33,513 nt of DNA from a candidate division WS1 bacterium (GTDB lineage: Bacteria; Armatimonadota; Zipacnadia; Zipacnadales; Zipacnadaceae). The stretch is from positions 1-33,513 of the forward strand of contig JAAYIR010000142.1 in NCBI GenBank assembly GCA_012523355.1, in the 5' to 3' direction. Position numbers and translations under genes: made by a program. Positions 15,588 through 24,991 of this stretch are shown here, in pieces (within the stretch, counting starts at the first letter, position 1; every line of letters starts with the position of its first letter). The notes below the pieces were generated by a model. It ran no database searches, was not told the origin of the DNA, and saw nothing but the letters and a program-made list of their open reading frames with translations.

Positions 15588-18065
15588 CTAGCCCCCCTCC
15601 GCCGTAGGCAGGGTGGACCACATCAGCCCACACTCACGTAGTGAGGCGATGAATCCCTGCGCGGCTTCCAGATACGTCCCCTCAAATTGACCAGCGGTGA
15701 GGGCCAGGCCACGTTCCCGGAGCGTTGCCAACTCCGCCTCCGACAGCCCGAGAAGCTGTGCGGACTCTACCCGCCAGGTCGGCATCCCAGCCTGACGGAG
15801 GGCGTCTTGCCGGACTTGGAGCTCCTCCGCCGAGACGATCATCTGCGCGAAGGTCTCCTCCGGCGTGAGCGCAATCAGGGCCTCCATCCGATCTGCCAGC
15901 ACGAGCATGGCTTGCCCGACCTGGCGCTTCAGGTTAATGAGCGCCGCAGCCTGGCGTTCGATCCCGGGTTCGTCGTTTGCCAGGTATGCGCCACCCAGTC
16001 GATCGCGCGTGATTTGCGCGGCTCGCAGCTTGCTCCACAGGTCCGTACTCGCCGCGAGCATCGAGTTGTAGGCCTGAAGCTTCTCGGGCGGCAAGCCGGC
16101 TCCCTCGGGCAAGGGCTCGTAGACAACGGGCTGCGGCGTCGCCACCTGGTCGAAGTCCGGACGCGGCGGGTCACCCCCGAGAGCCTGGCTGATGTCCCCG
16201 GCCATCGAGAAGATGCCGTCGGTGATCCCGCCCAGCAGATGGCCCCGCGGGTCGGCCACTCCCCCGATCTGACCTGCGATCCACATCGCCGGCCCGCCGG
16301 TGAGCAGGTCACAGAAGCTTGTGAACTTGGAGAACATGTCCATCGCCTTCTTGCTGCGTTCCAGGACCTCCTTGCTGGCATGATTCTCCTGATGATTGGG
16401 AGTGGATTCGTTGCGTTTGGGACGGGGTCGAGGCTTGAACCATGGAAGCCCACGGCCTGAGGGGGAGAGTCGCTGGCGCCCGGTACTCCCCGGCGTCGCG
16501 ACACCCCTGGAGGGGCGGTAGGGGCGCAGCTCGCGTCTACCGTACACCGCCATCGGTACCGTGGAAATCGCGCCTGGCATGCCGTTTCCGAAGAAGCCGA
16601 GGCAGAGTCTGAAGGGGGAGGTCGGCGCGGAACTGCGCAGCCCCTCGCCGGGAGCGGTGGCCTCGATCTCTCCTTGCGCGTATTGAATCAGCAAGGCTTG
16701 CCAGGCCTCGTAGGCAGGATTGGCCAGCAGAAGATCAACCTGGTCGTTCTCTTCCGCGGCAGCGGAGAGTACTTGCCACAGGGCTTGGGCATAGTTGCCC
16801 AGGTCCGACAACTGTCCCAGCGTGGCCTTATGCACGGGTTCGGGAACTTGCGCGGGGGCTGAGGCGGCCGCCGTCTTGAGGAGCTGCTCCACCTCCGCGC
16901 GGTGGGCTACGGCCCAGGCGTAGCGGTCGGGTAGGTTGACTGCGGCGCTGCTGAGCACAGGCGTGCCCCTACCTGAGGGCAGGCCCAGAAGCGTGTAACC
17001 CGTGTTTGCGGCGTCGAAAGTACTAACCCCAGCGGGATGCAGGCGATCCGTAGCCGAGAGATGGATGGCGCGGAAAGGGCAGATCTGTACTCCGTCGTCG
17101 CCGGGTACTGTGGTCGAAATCCCTCCGGCGTACTCGGTAGTAATCCTCTCGCCGCGCGGCCCGGTAATGGACGTGAGGCGTCCGAGTTGGTCGCGCTCAA
17201 CGATTAGCCCGCCGGGTTGCGACACCTGCAGTGCGGTCTCCGGGTAGCTCACCGGCACGTAGGCCACAAAATAGCCTGCGGGGTCAAAGGACCAGCGCCC
17301 CTCAGGGATCTCACGGTCCTCCTTGGAGGGGGGAGGGTCTCCGGTCTGAACTGCCACCCCCGCGATTTCCGTGTAGTCGGTGATCTTGTTGGTAAACATC
17401 GTGCGCAGGTCATTCTCGATCTCCAGTGCCCGCTGCACGGGCTCAGGAAGATCGGCGAAAGACACGTTGACGAGGTCGGTCGGGATAATGGCGGCGGCGC
17501 CGCGCTGAAGTTGACGCAGGTCCTCTCTGCTTAGCAGGGCCTGGGCGGCTTCCTGCAGCGAGGGGGCCATCTTATCTACCGGAGTGCGAGCCAACAAAGC
17601 CCAGATCAGCAACTGCACCTCCTGCTGGGGGATCTCGGGATGGGCCACGGAGTTCTGCAGCAGGTTATCCAGAATCTGGGCCCCGGGACCCTTGAGCGGC
17701 GCGAGAACATACCCGTTGCCGTGTGCGCCGGGAGCATACGCACCGGCATGCAGGCAGTAACTCTGGCAGAAGAAGTCATAGGCGCCGGGCGCCAGCAGGA
17801 ACTCTCCGGTTGGACTGCAGGGCATCTCGCCCAGCGGGGTCAGAACCCGCGGGTCATAGTGGTCGAGGAAGGGCACCTCAGTCAGCACATCAGCCAGACT
17901 GGTGGTAATCCAGGGACCCTCGCTCCGCAGGCGGTCTAGCCCGGGAATGGGCACCTGGATGGTCGGTTTCGGAATCGGGGGCTTGGGTACCGGAATCGGT
18001 AGATCAAGAGCAGAGGCAGCCACACACGCCAGCGCGAGACAGACGGCCAGGAGCATTCGGTACAT
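15588..18065 (-). CDS. Large secreted protein of unknown function
   Basis: ATG at 18065 with GGAGGA RBS. Signal peptide MYRMLLAVCLALACVAASALD, Pro-rich linker PIPVPKPPIPKPTIQVPIPG. Contains SYCLHAGAYAPGAHGNGYVLAPLKGP and a single YD/RHS-like stretch VERDQLGRLTSITGPRGERITTEYAGG. Confidence 0.7.
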   Translation of the reverse strand: MYRMLLAVCLALACVAASALDLPIPVPKPPIPKPTIQVPIPGLDRLRSEGPWITTSLADVLTEVPFLDHYDPRVLTPLGEMPCSPTGEFLLAPGAYDFFCQSYCLHAGAYAPGAHGNGYVLAPLKGPGAQILDNLLQNSVAHPEIPQQEVQLLIWALLARTPVDKMAPSLQEAAQALLSREDLRQLQRGAAAIIPTDLVNVSFADLPEPVQRALEIENDLRTMFTNKITDYTEIAGVAVQTGDPPPSKEDREIPEGRWSFDPAGYFVAYVPVSYPETALQVSQPGGLIVERDQLGRLTSITGPRGERITTEYAGGISTTVPGDDGVQICPFRAIHLSATDRLHPAGVSTFDAANTGYTLLGLPSGRGTPVLSSAAVNLPDRYAWAVAHRAEVEQLLKTAAASAPAQVPEPVHKATLGQLSDLGNYAQALWQVLSAAAEENDQVDLLLANPAYEAWQALLIQYAQGEIEATAPGEGLRSSAPTSPFRLCLGFFGNGMPGAISTVPMAVYGRRELRPYRPSRGVATPGSTGRQRLSPSGRGLPWFKPRPRPKRNESTPNHQENHASKEVLERSKKAMDMFSKFTSFCDLLTGGPAMWIAGQIGGVADPRGHLLGGITDGIFSMAGDISQALGGDPPRPDFDQVATPQPVVYEPLPEGAGLPPEKLQAYNSMLAASTDLWSKLRAAQITRDRLGGAYLANDEPGIERQAAALINLKRQVGQAMLVLADRMEALIALTPEETFAQMIVSAEELQVRQDALRQAGMPTWRVESAQLLGLSEAELATLRERGLALTAGQFEGTYLEAAQGFIASLRECGLMWSTLPTAEGG

Positions 18066-18144
18066 AGCCACTCCTCCTTGTCGTGGATTGAGCGCTACTG
18101 CTTAATTCGCCGCCGCAGAGGTAATACCCTGCGAAAATTGGGTC

Positions 18145-18173
18145 TTGACCTGCCGGAAGAAATCTGGTACGGT
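18145..18173 (+). promoter_or_regulatory. Putative promoter TTGACC-17-TACGGT for the riboswitch/btu operon
   Basis: TTGACC at 18145-18150 and TACGGT at 18168-18173, immediately upstream of the riboswitch. Confidence 0.45.
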
Positions 18174-18189
18174 ACTCGCACACAACTGA

Positions 18190-18358
18190 ATACGGTTCGC
18201 TTGCGCAGGGCGCGAGAGTCTAACGCGCCAAGGAAGACGGTGAGAATCCGTCACTGCCCCGCAACTGTGAGCGGCGACGAAATCCGCATCAGGCCACCCT
18301 CCGGGGGAAGGCGCGGAGAGTAGGATGACCCGCAAGTCAGGAGACTGCTGCGCAGGTG
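18190..18358 (+). promoter_or_regulatory. Cobalamin (AdoCbl-type) riboswitch aptamer
   Basis: Conserved core AAGGAAGACGGTGAGAATCCGTCACTGCCCCGCAACTGTGAGCGG...GCAAGTCAGGAGACTGCT. Flanking TGCGCAG (18202) / CTGCGCA (18347) can pair. Boundaries approximate. Confidence 0.93.
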
Positions 18359-18408
18359 TGCCTTGATCCTTTCGATGGGCGAAGGATGGGGCTGTCTCTG
18401 TTAAAAGA

Positions 18409-18439
18409 CCGCTGCTTCCCCTCGAAGCGGCGGTTTTTT
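18409..18439 (+). terminator. Rho-independent terminator forming the riboswitch expression platform
   Basis: CCGCTGCTTC-CCCTC-GAAGCGGCGG stem (one G-T wobble) followed by TTTTTT at 18434-18439. Confidence 0.88.
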
Positions 18440-18486
18440 GTGTTCCGCGCCGGCGAACCGCAGACTAATCTTACAGGAGGCAGGAA

Positions 18487-19242
18487 ATGTATTCTCGCTC
18501 GTACAACTCACGCCGGGGCTTCACCCTCATTGAGCTGTTGGTGGTGATCGCGATAATCGCGATTCTGGCCGCTATCCTGTTCCCGGTCTTCGCCCGGGCC
18601 CGGGAGAAGGCGACGCAAACTAGCTGCCTGGCCAATGTCAAGCAGCTTGGCCTGGCTATGCTGATGTACGCCCACGACTACGACGACATGCTACCGCCCG
18701 GGGACTACTACACGGGCGCGGCCTGGGATCAGGAATGGGCCTGGGACTTCTTCGTGGATTACTCCGTGTACCCGGCCACCTGGAAGCTGGGGTTCATCGG
18801 CCCCTACACCCAGAACGAGCAACTGGCGGTTTGCCCGTCGCTGATTGGCGCGAACGCCTTCGGGCGTCCCAGCTCGGGCTATGCCTACAACGCCTATCTG
18901 GCGGGAATGGGTAAGGATGCGGGGGGCGCTTATACCCCACCCACCTGCATGCTCGACCGCATCAACCATCCGGCCGAAACGGTCCTGCTGGCAGACAGCG
19001 CCGCCTGGTCAAGCTGGACCAGTGAGTTGATCCAGAACAACATCCTCCGCGCCCCCAACGATCCCATGCGGGCGGCCTGGGGCACTGGGCCCAACGTGCA
19101 TTTCCGTCACAACGGCAGCGCCAACATCTGTTACACTGATGGACACGCCAAGGCGATAGCCACGAAGTTCAACGTCAGTCCGAACGATCCGCTGCTCGCC
19201 GATCTTTCCGCGGACGATTCGGCGTACCATCCGGACGCCTGA
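18487..19242 (+). CDS. Type IV prepilin-like protein with DUF1559 / H-X9-DG C-terminus
   Basis: Prepilin motif [61 protein letters not shown]9-DG in [12 protein letters not shown]. Strong RBS AGGAGG. Confidence 0.92.
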   Translation: MYSRSYNSRRGFTLIELLVVIAIIAILAAILFPVFARAREKATQTSCLANVKQLGLAMLMYAHDYDDMLPPGDYYTGAAWDQEWAWDFFVDYSVYPATWKLGFIGPYTQNEQLAVCPSLIGANAFGRPSSGYAYNAYLAGMGKDAGGAYTPPTCMLDRINHPAETVLLADSAAWSSWTSELIQNNILRAPNDPMRAAWGTGPNVHFRHNGSANICYTDGHAKAIATKFNVSPNDPLLADLSADDSAYHPDA

Positions 19243-19267
19243 CCGAGATTTGAGGCAGGGGGTCGCG

Positions 19268-20284
19268 GTGCGACGCATGCAGTTCATAATCGGTGTGATC
19301 CTGGCTCTGCTCCTGCTGGCAGGAGCGGTGCTAATGTGGAGTCCGCGCGTTATGCCCCCGCCCGGACCCCGGGCCACCGCGCCCGGGCCCCCTGCCTCTG
19401 CCTTTCCTCTGAGTTTCACTGACGCGTTGGGCCGCGAGATCACACTGGCCCGGCCTGCGAACAGGATCATAACCCTCTCACCGAATCTCGCTGAGACCGT
19501 CTGCGCGGTGGGCGCTGCCGACCAGCTGGTGGGCGTGGATGAGTATACCCGTTATCCCCCCGCGGCCGCTGCCAAGACGAAAGTCGGAGGCATCATCAAT
19601 CCCGACCTGGAGAAGATTCTGGCCCTGCAGCCGGACCTGATCCTGGTGGCTCGCGGACTGGACAAGCAGCTCATCACCCGCCTGCAGGAACTCGCCTGTC
19701 CGGTGGCGGCCTTCGACCCGCAATCCGTGGAAGAAGTCCTGGAGCTTGTCGAGGATGTCGGCCAGCTCAGCGGGCGGCAGGAGCAGGCACGGAAGCTGGT
19801 ATCCGGCCTGCGTGCGCGGCTAGACCGGGTGCGGGCCGCGGCTCAGGCTGGCAGCCACAGCCCACGTGTGCTGCTGATCATCACCTGGGACGGTTTGTTT
19901 GTGGGCGGGGTCGGTGGCTATGCCCATGACCTGATTGCCACCGCGGGTGGGCTGAACGCGGTGACGTTGATGAAAGGCATATCGCCGCACCAGCCTTGGC
20001 CCACTGTAACACGTGAGCTGGTGGTAGCGAGCGACCCGGAGGTCATCGTGTTCGCCGGCGGCATGGGCGTGGTACCCGGAGGCCAGACACCAGCGGAGAC
20101 GCTGGCCGTGCTGCGCAAGGACCCTGCCTGGGCACGTCTGAGCGCGGTCCGTACGGGACGGGTGGTGCGGATTGAGGACGACGTGCTGACCATCCCTGGC
20201 CCACGGCTCTTCGACGGGCTGGAAGCTCTGCAGAAGGCGCTGGGCTGCTGCCCGCCAGGAGGAAGTCATGCCGAAACCGGGTGA
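19268..20284 (+). CDS. btuF: ABC transporter substrate-binding protein, vitamin B12 type
   Basis: FTDALGREITLARPANRIITLSPNLAETVCAVGAADQLVGVDEYTRYPP...VGGIINPDLEKILALQPDLIL. GTG start after GGGGG. N-terminal signal/TM helix. Located downstream of a cobalamin riboswitch. Confidence 0.85.
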   Translation: MRRMQFIIGVILALLLLAGAVLMWSPRVMPPPGPRATAPGPPASAFPLSFTDALGREITLARPANRIITLSPNLAETVCAVGAADQLVGVDEYTRYPPAAAAKTKVGGIINPDLEKILALQPDLILVARGLDKQLITRLQELACPVAAFDPQSVEEVLELVEDVGQLSGRQEQARKLVSGLRARLDRVRAAAQAGSHSPRVLLIITWDGLFVGGVGGYAHDLIATAGGLNAVTLMKGISPHQPWPTVTRELVVASDPEVIVFAGGMGVVPGGQTPAETLAVLRKDPAWARLSAVRTGRVVRIEDDVLTIPGPRLFDGLEALQKALGCCPPGGSHAETG

Positions 20285-21080
20285 AGCGGCGCTGGAGCTA
20301 CGCCACGCGATATGCGCGTATGACCGCCAGCCGGCGCTTAGCGGCGTGGACCTGCGCATTGAGCCCGGAGAGTTCCTGGGCGTGATTGGCCCCAACGGGG
20401 CGGGCAAGAGCACCTTGCTGCGTGCCATGAGCGGGACCCTGCCCCTGAGTGGGGGAGAGGCGCGACTCTACGGACGCAGGCTGGGCGAGTACCGGCGGCG
20501 GGAAATCGCTCGCCTGCTCGCCGTAGTGCCGGCGCCGGGTATGCCAGTGTTTGCCTTCACGGCCCGGGAGCATGTGGCCATGGGGCGCACGCCCTATCTC
20601 GGGCACCTGCAGCCCGATCGTCCACAGGATGCGGAGGCTGTGGAACGTGCGCTAGCAGCGATGGATGCCACCCACCTCGCCGAGCGGATGGTCACCGAAC
20701 TTTCTGCTGGAGAGTGGCAACGAGTGAGCATTGCGCAATCCCTGGCGCAGGAAGCCCATATCCTGCTTCTGGATGAACCTACGGCCTTCCTGGACTTGCG
20801 CCATCAGCGGGAGATCTCCGAGCTTCTGGCGCGTCTCAATGCGGAGCAGGATCTGACCCTGGTCTGGGTCTCGCACGACCTGAACTTGGCCGCGGAGTAC
20901 TGCGCCCGTCTGGTGGTGCTGGCTGAAGGTCGCGTACGCGCCACAGGGCCGCCCGAGGCCGTGCTGACCGAACCGCTGATTGCGGAGGTCTATGGCGCTC
21001 CCGTTCAGGTAGACCAGGGGCCCGGGGGCAGGCCACGGGTCACGCTTCTCTCAGAGCGAGCACTGGAGGCGCAGTCGTGA
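20268..21080 (+). CDS. btuD: ABC transporter ATP-binding protein, B12/heme/siderophore type
   Basis: Walker A GPNGAGKSTLL, signature LSAGEWQRVSIAQSLAQ, Walker B ILLLDEPTAFLDLRHQ. Overlaps btuF and btuC. Confidence 0.9.
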   Translation: MPKPGEAALELRHAICAYDRQPALSGVDLRIEPGEFLGVIGPNGAGKSTLLRAMSGTLPLSGGEARLYGRRLGEYRRREIARLLAVVPAPGMPVFAFTAREHVAMGRTPYLGHLQPDRPQDAEAVERALAAMDATHLAERMVTELSAGEWQRVSIAQSLAQEAHILLLDEPTAFLDLRHQREISELLARLNAEQDLTLVWVSHDLNLAAEYCARLVVLAEGRVRATGPPEAVLTEPLIAEVYGAPVQVDQGPGGRPRVTLLSERALEAQS

Positions 21081-22105
21081 GCCGCTGGCGGAAGATGGCC
21101 GTGATGCTGGCGCTCCTGGCGCTGCTGATTGAGGCAACCGCGCTTTCGCTGGCCACCGGACCTGCTCCTCTCCCCGCCGGACGTGCTCTCCGGATTTTGC
21201 TCTCCCCGCTGCCCGGCCTGCAAGATCTGGGGGCCGACGCCTCGCCGACGGATCGCGACATTGTCCTCCAGGTGCGTCTACCGCGGCTGCTGTTGGGGTT
21301 TCTGGTGGGCGCTGCCCTGGCGGTCGCGGGCGTGTTGATGCAGGCGCTGTTTCAGAACCCCATGGCGGAGCCCTCTATCATTGGGGTGTCCTCTGGGGCG
21401 GCGCTGGGGGCCACCATAGCGCTGGTACTGGGGCAGACCTACCAGGCGGTGAGTGGTGTGCCGCTGCCGCTATTTGCCTTCACCGGGGCGTTGGGGGTGA
21501 GCGGGCTTGTGTACCTGCTGTCAAGACGGGGCGGGCGCACGCCCGTCGGTCTGCTCCTGCTCACCGGCATTGCGGTGGGCTCACTCTGTTCTGCGCTGGC
21601 TTCGCTCATCCTGGTGCGCGGCAATAACGGGCAGGTGACCGACGTGGTGTTCTGGATGATGGGCAGCGTCGCCTATCAGGGCTGGGGCCACGTGCGCATG
21701 CTGTTGCCATATGCGTTAGCTGGAGCCTGCGTGGCGTTCGCCTACTCAAGGGACCTCAATGCGCTGCTCCTGGGGGATGAGCAGGCCGCACACCTGGGAA
21801 TTGCCGTCGAGCGGGTCAAGCTACTGCTGCTGGCGTGTGGGGCCTTGCTGGCGGGGGCTGCGGTCGCGGTGGCCGGGATTGTGGGCTTCGTGGGGTTGGT
21901 GGTCCCTCACGTGATGCGGCTGTTGTTGGGACCGGACCATCGCCTACTCACCCCGGCCAGCTTCCTCGGCGGCGGGCTGGTGGTGATTGTCGCCGCCCTG
22001 GTAGCCACGATGCTGGGAGCGGTCCCGCTGGGGATCATTACCTCGCTCTTGGGCGCGCCTTTCTTCCTCTACCTGCTGCACCGGCAGGGCAAGTACCGCT
22101 TCTGA
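21077..22105 (+). CDS. btuC: FecCD/BtuC-family ABC transporter permease
   Basis: RLPRLLLGFLVGAALAVAGVLMQALFQNPMAEPSIIGVSSGAALGA...GIVGFVGLVVPHVMRLLLGPDHRLLTPASFLGG. Confidence 0.92.
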   Translation: MSRWRKMAVMLALLALLIEATALSLATGPAPLPAGRALRILLSPLPGLQDLGADASPTDRDIVLQVRLPRLLLGFLVGAALAVAGVLMQALFQNPMAEPSIIGVSSGAALGATIALVLGQTYQAVSGVPLPLFAFTGALGVSGLVYLLSRRGGRTPVGLLLLTGIAVGSLCSALASLILVRGNNGQVTDVVFWMMGSVAYQGWGHVRMLLPYALAGACVAFAYSRDLNALLLGDEQAAHLGIAVERVKLLLLACGALLAGAAVAVAGIVGFVGLVVPHVMRLLLGPDHRLLTPASFLGGGLVVIVAALVATMLGAVPLGIITSLLGAPFFLYLLHRQGKYRF

Positions 22106-22141
22106 CCGCTCCTGCGAACCACGGGCCACTCCCGTCACGGA

Positions 22142-24241
22142 CTATTCGTCCTTGACTCCGCCCTGTTCCGGGGTCTTTCCGGCGTTGTCAGAGGCGGCGG
22201 ATGCGGCCTTTTTGGATCGGCCTCGCCCGCGACTCCCTCGACGACGCTTTTTCTTCGGGGGGCTATCTGCCGGTGTCTCAGCGGAAGTTTCTGCCGCCTT
22301 AGGTTGCGAAGTAGGAGGAGGCTCCGTCGGCACTTCTGCCTCGGTCTTCTTTCTCCTTGTGAGAGTGAGCAAGCGCTTCAGCGGAGAGACCGGTTGGGGT
22401 TTCCCCTGGGATTCGGTCGCGGGTTTGTCCGGGGAAGCCGTGGTGGGCTGAGCTTCTGCAGAGGAGTCTCTGCCCTCCTGCTGGGCGGTGCTCTTGCTGC
22501 TGCGGCGTCGGCGTCTCTTGGCAGGGGCCTTGGTCCCGGCCTCTGCGGCGGAAGAAGTCTCATGCCCCAGCGGGGTGCCGCGCAGGTAGGAGTTGCTGAC
22601 CTTGGTGAGCCGCACCTGAACCGGCTCTGAGACGGACGAGGACAGCTCGGGCACCTCCAAGACACAGCCCTCCACCAGCGCACGCAGGTCCGGGTGCTGC
22701 TGTCCGCGCAAGATCTGCTCTGGCGTGACCTCCAGCACGGCCTCGGCTCGGAAGGACATGAAGCGCTTGCGGAACTCCTCCTGTGGTCCCTGCTCAATCT
22801 CGTACGATTCCGGGTGGATTGCACGTGTGGCCCGAACGTACACCGGGACGCCCACTTCGTTCTCCAGCGCCTCGGCTTCCTCACCCTGGGGCCCAATCAG
22901 TGCCAGGGCACACAGGGGGTCCAGGAGGACATGTATGGCTTGTTTGGGCTTTTCCAGGGCGTACTGACGAATCTCGTTGAGCGCGCGCCGGGCTACCGTC
23001 TCGGCGTCGAGAATCTTTCCGCTGCCCGCGCAGCATGGGCACGGAGTAAGCAGCCGCTCCGTAAGACTGACTCCGGTGCGCTTGCGAGTCATCTCCACCA
23101 GCCCCAGCCGGGTGATGTGCATGATCCGCGTCCGCATCCGATCCTCAGCAAAGGCCTGGCGCAGGGCGGTCATCACTTGCTTCCGGTGGGTGGCGTTGTC
23201 CATGTCAATGAAGTCAATCACGATGATGCCGCCGATGTCGCGGAGCCGAAGCTGCCGAGCGATCTCCTGACAGGCGTCCAGGTTGGTGACCAGAACAGTC
23301 TTCTCGAGGCTGGAGGTGCCCGTGAACTTGCCGGTGTTGACATCAATGGTGGTCAAGGCGGTGGTGCCCTCGATGTTCAGGTGCCCACCGTGGGGGAGCA
23401 TGATCTTGGAGCGCAGTGCGCGGGCAATCTCCTCATCCACCCCGAAATGCGCGAAGATAGGCTCCGGTTCGCGGTAGAGCTTGATCTTGCCGCGCAGCGG
23501 GGGGGCCGTGTTCCCCACCAGGTTGAGAGCCTGGTCATAGGTGACCTTGTCGTCTATGTAGAAGTTGTCTATGTCTTCGGAGAAGATGTCGCGGACGACT
23601 TCGAAGACCAGGCTAAGGTCGGCGTGGATCAAGGCCGGGGCCTTGCTCTGTGCGGCCTTGCTTTCGATGGAGCGCCAGACCTTGGTGAGGAATCTGATGT
23701 CGCGCTCGAAGTCCTCGGCACGGGCCTCCTCAGCACGGGTGCGGACAATCAGGCCGAAGCCCTCGGGTCGCAGCTTCGCCGCCAGATCACGCAGGCGCTT
23801 GCGTTCGGCGTCATCCTCAATTTTCTTGGAGACGCCAACCTTGTTGTCCTGGGTGGTCAGCACCAGGTAACGGCCCGGGAGGGAGATGTGGCGGGTGGCG
23901 CGGGCGCCCTTGGTCTCCAGTGGCCCCTTGGTCACTTGAACCAGGAAGACATCCCCCTTCTTCACCACGTCCTGAATGCGGGGGAGGTTTCCGCTGTGGC
24001 GTGCACCGCGTGGCGGCTCTTCGGGGAGCGCATCAGAGACATGCATGAAGGCGTTGCGCTCAATGCCGGCATCTACGAAACAAGCATCCAACCCCGCAAC
24101 TGCGTCCGTGACCCTCGCCAGGTAGATGTTTCCGACTACGTCCTCTTCTCCCTCATACTTCAGTTCCAGCAGCTTCCCGTCCTGCATGATCGCGATTCGC
24201 GTTTGCAGACGGTCAACGTTGGCAATGATGTCCAGCGACAT
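22142..24241 (-). CDS. rng: Ribonuclease E/G family protein with basic low-complexity C-terminal tail
   Basis: NIYLARVTDAVAGLDACFVDAGIERNAFMHVSD, DIGGIIVIDFIDMDN, Zn-link LLTPCPCCAGSGKIL. Arg/Lys clusters in the tail (KRRRRRSSK, KKKRRRGSRGRGRSKK). Confidence 0.92.
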   Translation of the reverse strand: MSLDIIANVDRLQTRIAIMQDGKLLELKYEGEEDVVGNIYLARVTDAVAGLDACFVDAGIERNAFMHVSDALPEEPPRGARHSGNLPRIQDVVKKGDVFLVQVTKGPLETKGARATRHISLPGRYLVLTTQDNKVGVSKKIEDDAERKRLRDLAAKLRPEGFGLIVRTRAEEARAEDFERDIRFLTKVWRSIESKAAQSKAPALIHADLSLVFEVVRDIFSEDIDNFYIDDKVTYDQALNLVGNTAPPLRGKIKLYREPEPIFAHFGVDEEIARALRSKIMLPHGGHLNIEGTTALTTIDVNTGKFTGTSSLEKTVLVTNLDACQEIARQLRLRDIGGIIVIDFIDMDNATHRKQVMTALRQAFAEDRMRTRIMHITRLGLVEMTRKRTGVSLTERLLTPCPCCAGSGKILDAETVARRALNEIRQYALEKPKQAIHVLLDPLCALALIGPQGEEAEALENEVGVPVYVRATRAIHPESYEIEQGPQEEFRKRFMSFRAEAVLEVTPEQILRGQQHPDLRALVEGCVLEVPELSSSVSEPVQVRLTKVSNSYLRGTPLGHETSSAAEAGTKAPAKRRRRRSSKSTAQQEGRDSSAEAQPTTASPDKPATESQGKPQPVSPLKRLLTLTRRKKTEAEVPTEPPPTSQPKAAETSAETPADSPPKKKRRRGSRGRGRSKKAASAASDNAGKTPEQGGVKDE

Positions 24242-24322
24242 TTGTCAAACCTCTCTGGTCGGGGGACAGGCACAGAAGCACAGACTCCCGTAACCATCCA
24301 GACGACCCAAAAATGTGAAGCG

Positions 24323-24991
24323 TCAGCGCAGGTATGCGCGCGCGGTGCGACCCACAGGGAGGCGGGGCCAGCCGGCAAGATCCGCCAGCGCCTGCGCCAC
24401 CTCCTCGGGTTTCGCGAGCGTCTCCGGCGCCAGGGACAATTCCATCACCACACGCGGAGGGTCGGCTCGCAGCTCCAGTTCCAGCAGGCCGGGTCGCAGG
24501 TCCACCTCGGAAACCTTCGTCTTTGTCGGCCGCGCGATTTTCCATTCGCGCGCAGCCCAATACTGTTCCATGGCCGCGACGAGATCAGAAAGCTGGCCCG
24601 TAGCGGTCAACTCCATCTCATAGCCTGCGACCAGTAAATCAGCGAGTGGCGAACGGCGCCCTCGCGTACTAAGCTCAACAGACACCAGCTCCATGCCCGG
24701 GGGCAGATGCCGGCCCACAGCACGGGCTATCTCGGCCGCAGAAATCGGACGCGCCAGCTCTATCAGACACGGTTCCCGCCAGCCCTCCATGCCGAGAGGC
24801 AGAGGGGACGCGAAACTGAGCCGGGCGTGCGGGTGAAAGCCTTCAGAGTACAGGACCGGGAGCTTGGCCCGACGCACTAGCCGGTCCATGGCTCGCACCA
24901 GGTCCAGATGCGACAAGAAGCGCAAAGGCCCACGCTTGGCAAAATACATTATAGCACATTGACGACGCTGCCCGGGGAATTGCCTAGACAT
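24323..24991 (-). CDS. TIGR03936/DUF2344 family radical SAM-associated protein
   Basis: MYFAKRGPLRFLSHLDLVRAMDRLVRRAKLPVLYSEGFHPHARLSFASPLPLGMEG. RBS GGGAGGGGAG before the ATG at 24991; overlaps the upstream SAM gene. Confidence 0.85.
   Translation of the reverse strand: MSRQFPGQRRQCAIMYFAKRGPLRFLSHLDLVRAMDRLVRRAKLPVLYSEGFHPHARLSFASPLPLGMEGWREPCLIELARPISAAEIARAVGRHLPPGMELVSVELSTRGRRSPLADLLVAGYEMELTATGQLSDLVAAMEQYWAAREWKIARPTKTKVSEVDLRPGLLELELRADPPRVVMELSLAPETLAKPEEVAQALADLAGWPRLPVGRTARAYLR

Noticed and set aside
18078-18323. 81-aa ORF across the riboswitch
   Set aside because: Lies over the cobalamin aptamer; coding is coincidental.
22121-22135. ACGGG-CCACT-CCCGT hairpin between convergent btuC and rng
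   Set aside because: Only a 5-bp stem and no T-tract; too weak to call a terminator.
22694-24637. 647-aa plus-strand ORF opposite the RNase E/G gene
   Set aside because: Antisense frame shadow in high-GC DNA. No recognisable domains, while the minus-strand product is clearly RNase E/G.
24946-24957. Minus-strand TGCTATAAT next to an ATG inside the TIGR03936 gene
   Set aside because: The ATG overlaps the -10, so a leaderless start is not geometrically possible. A better SD-preceded ATG exists at 24991.
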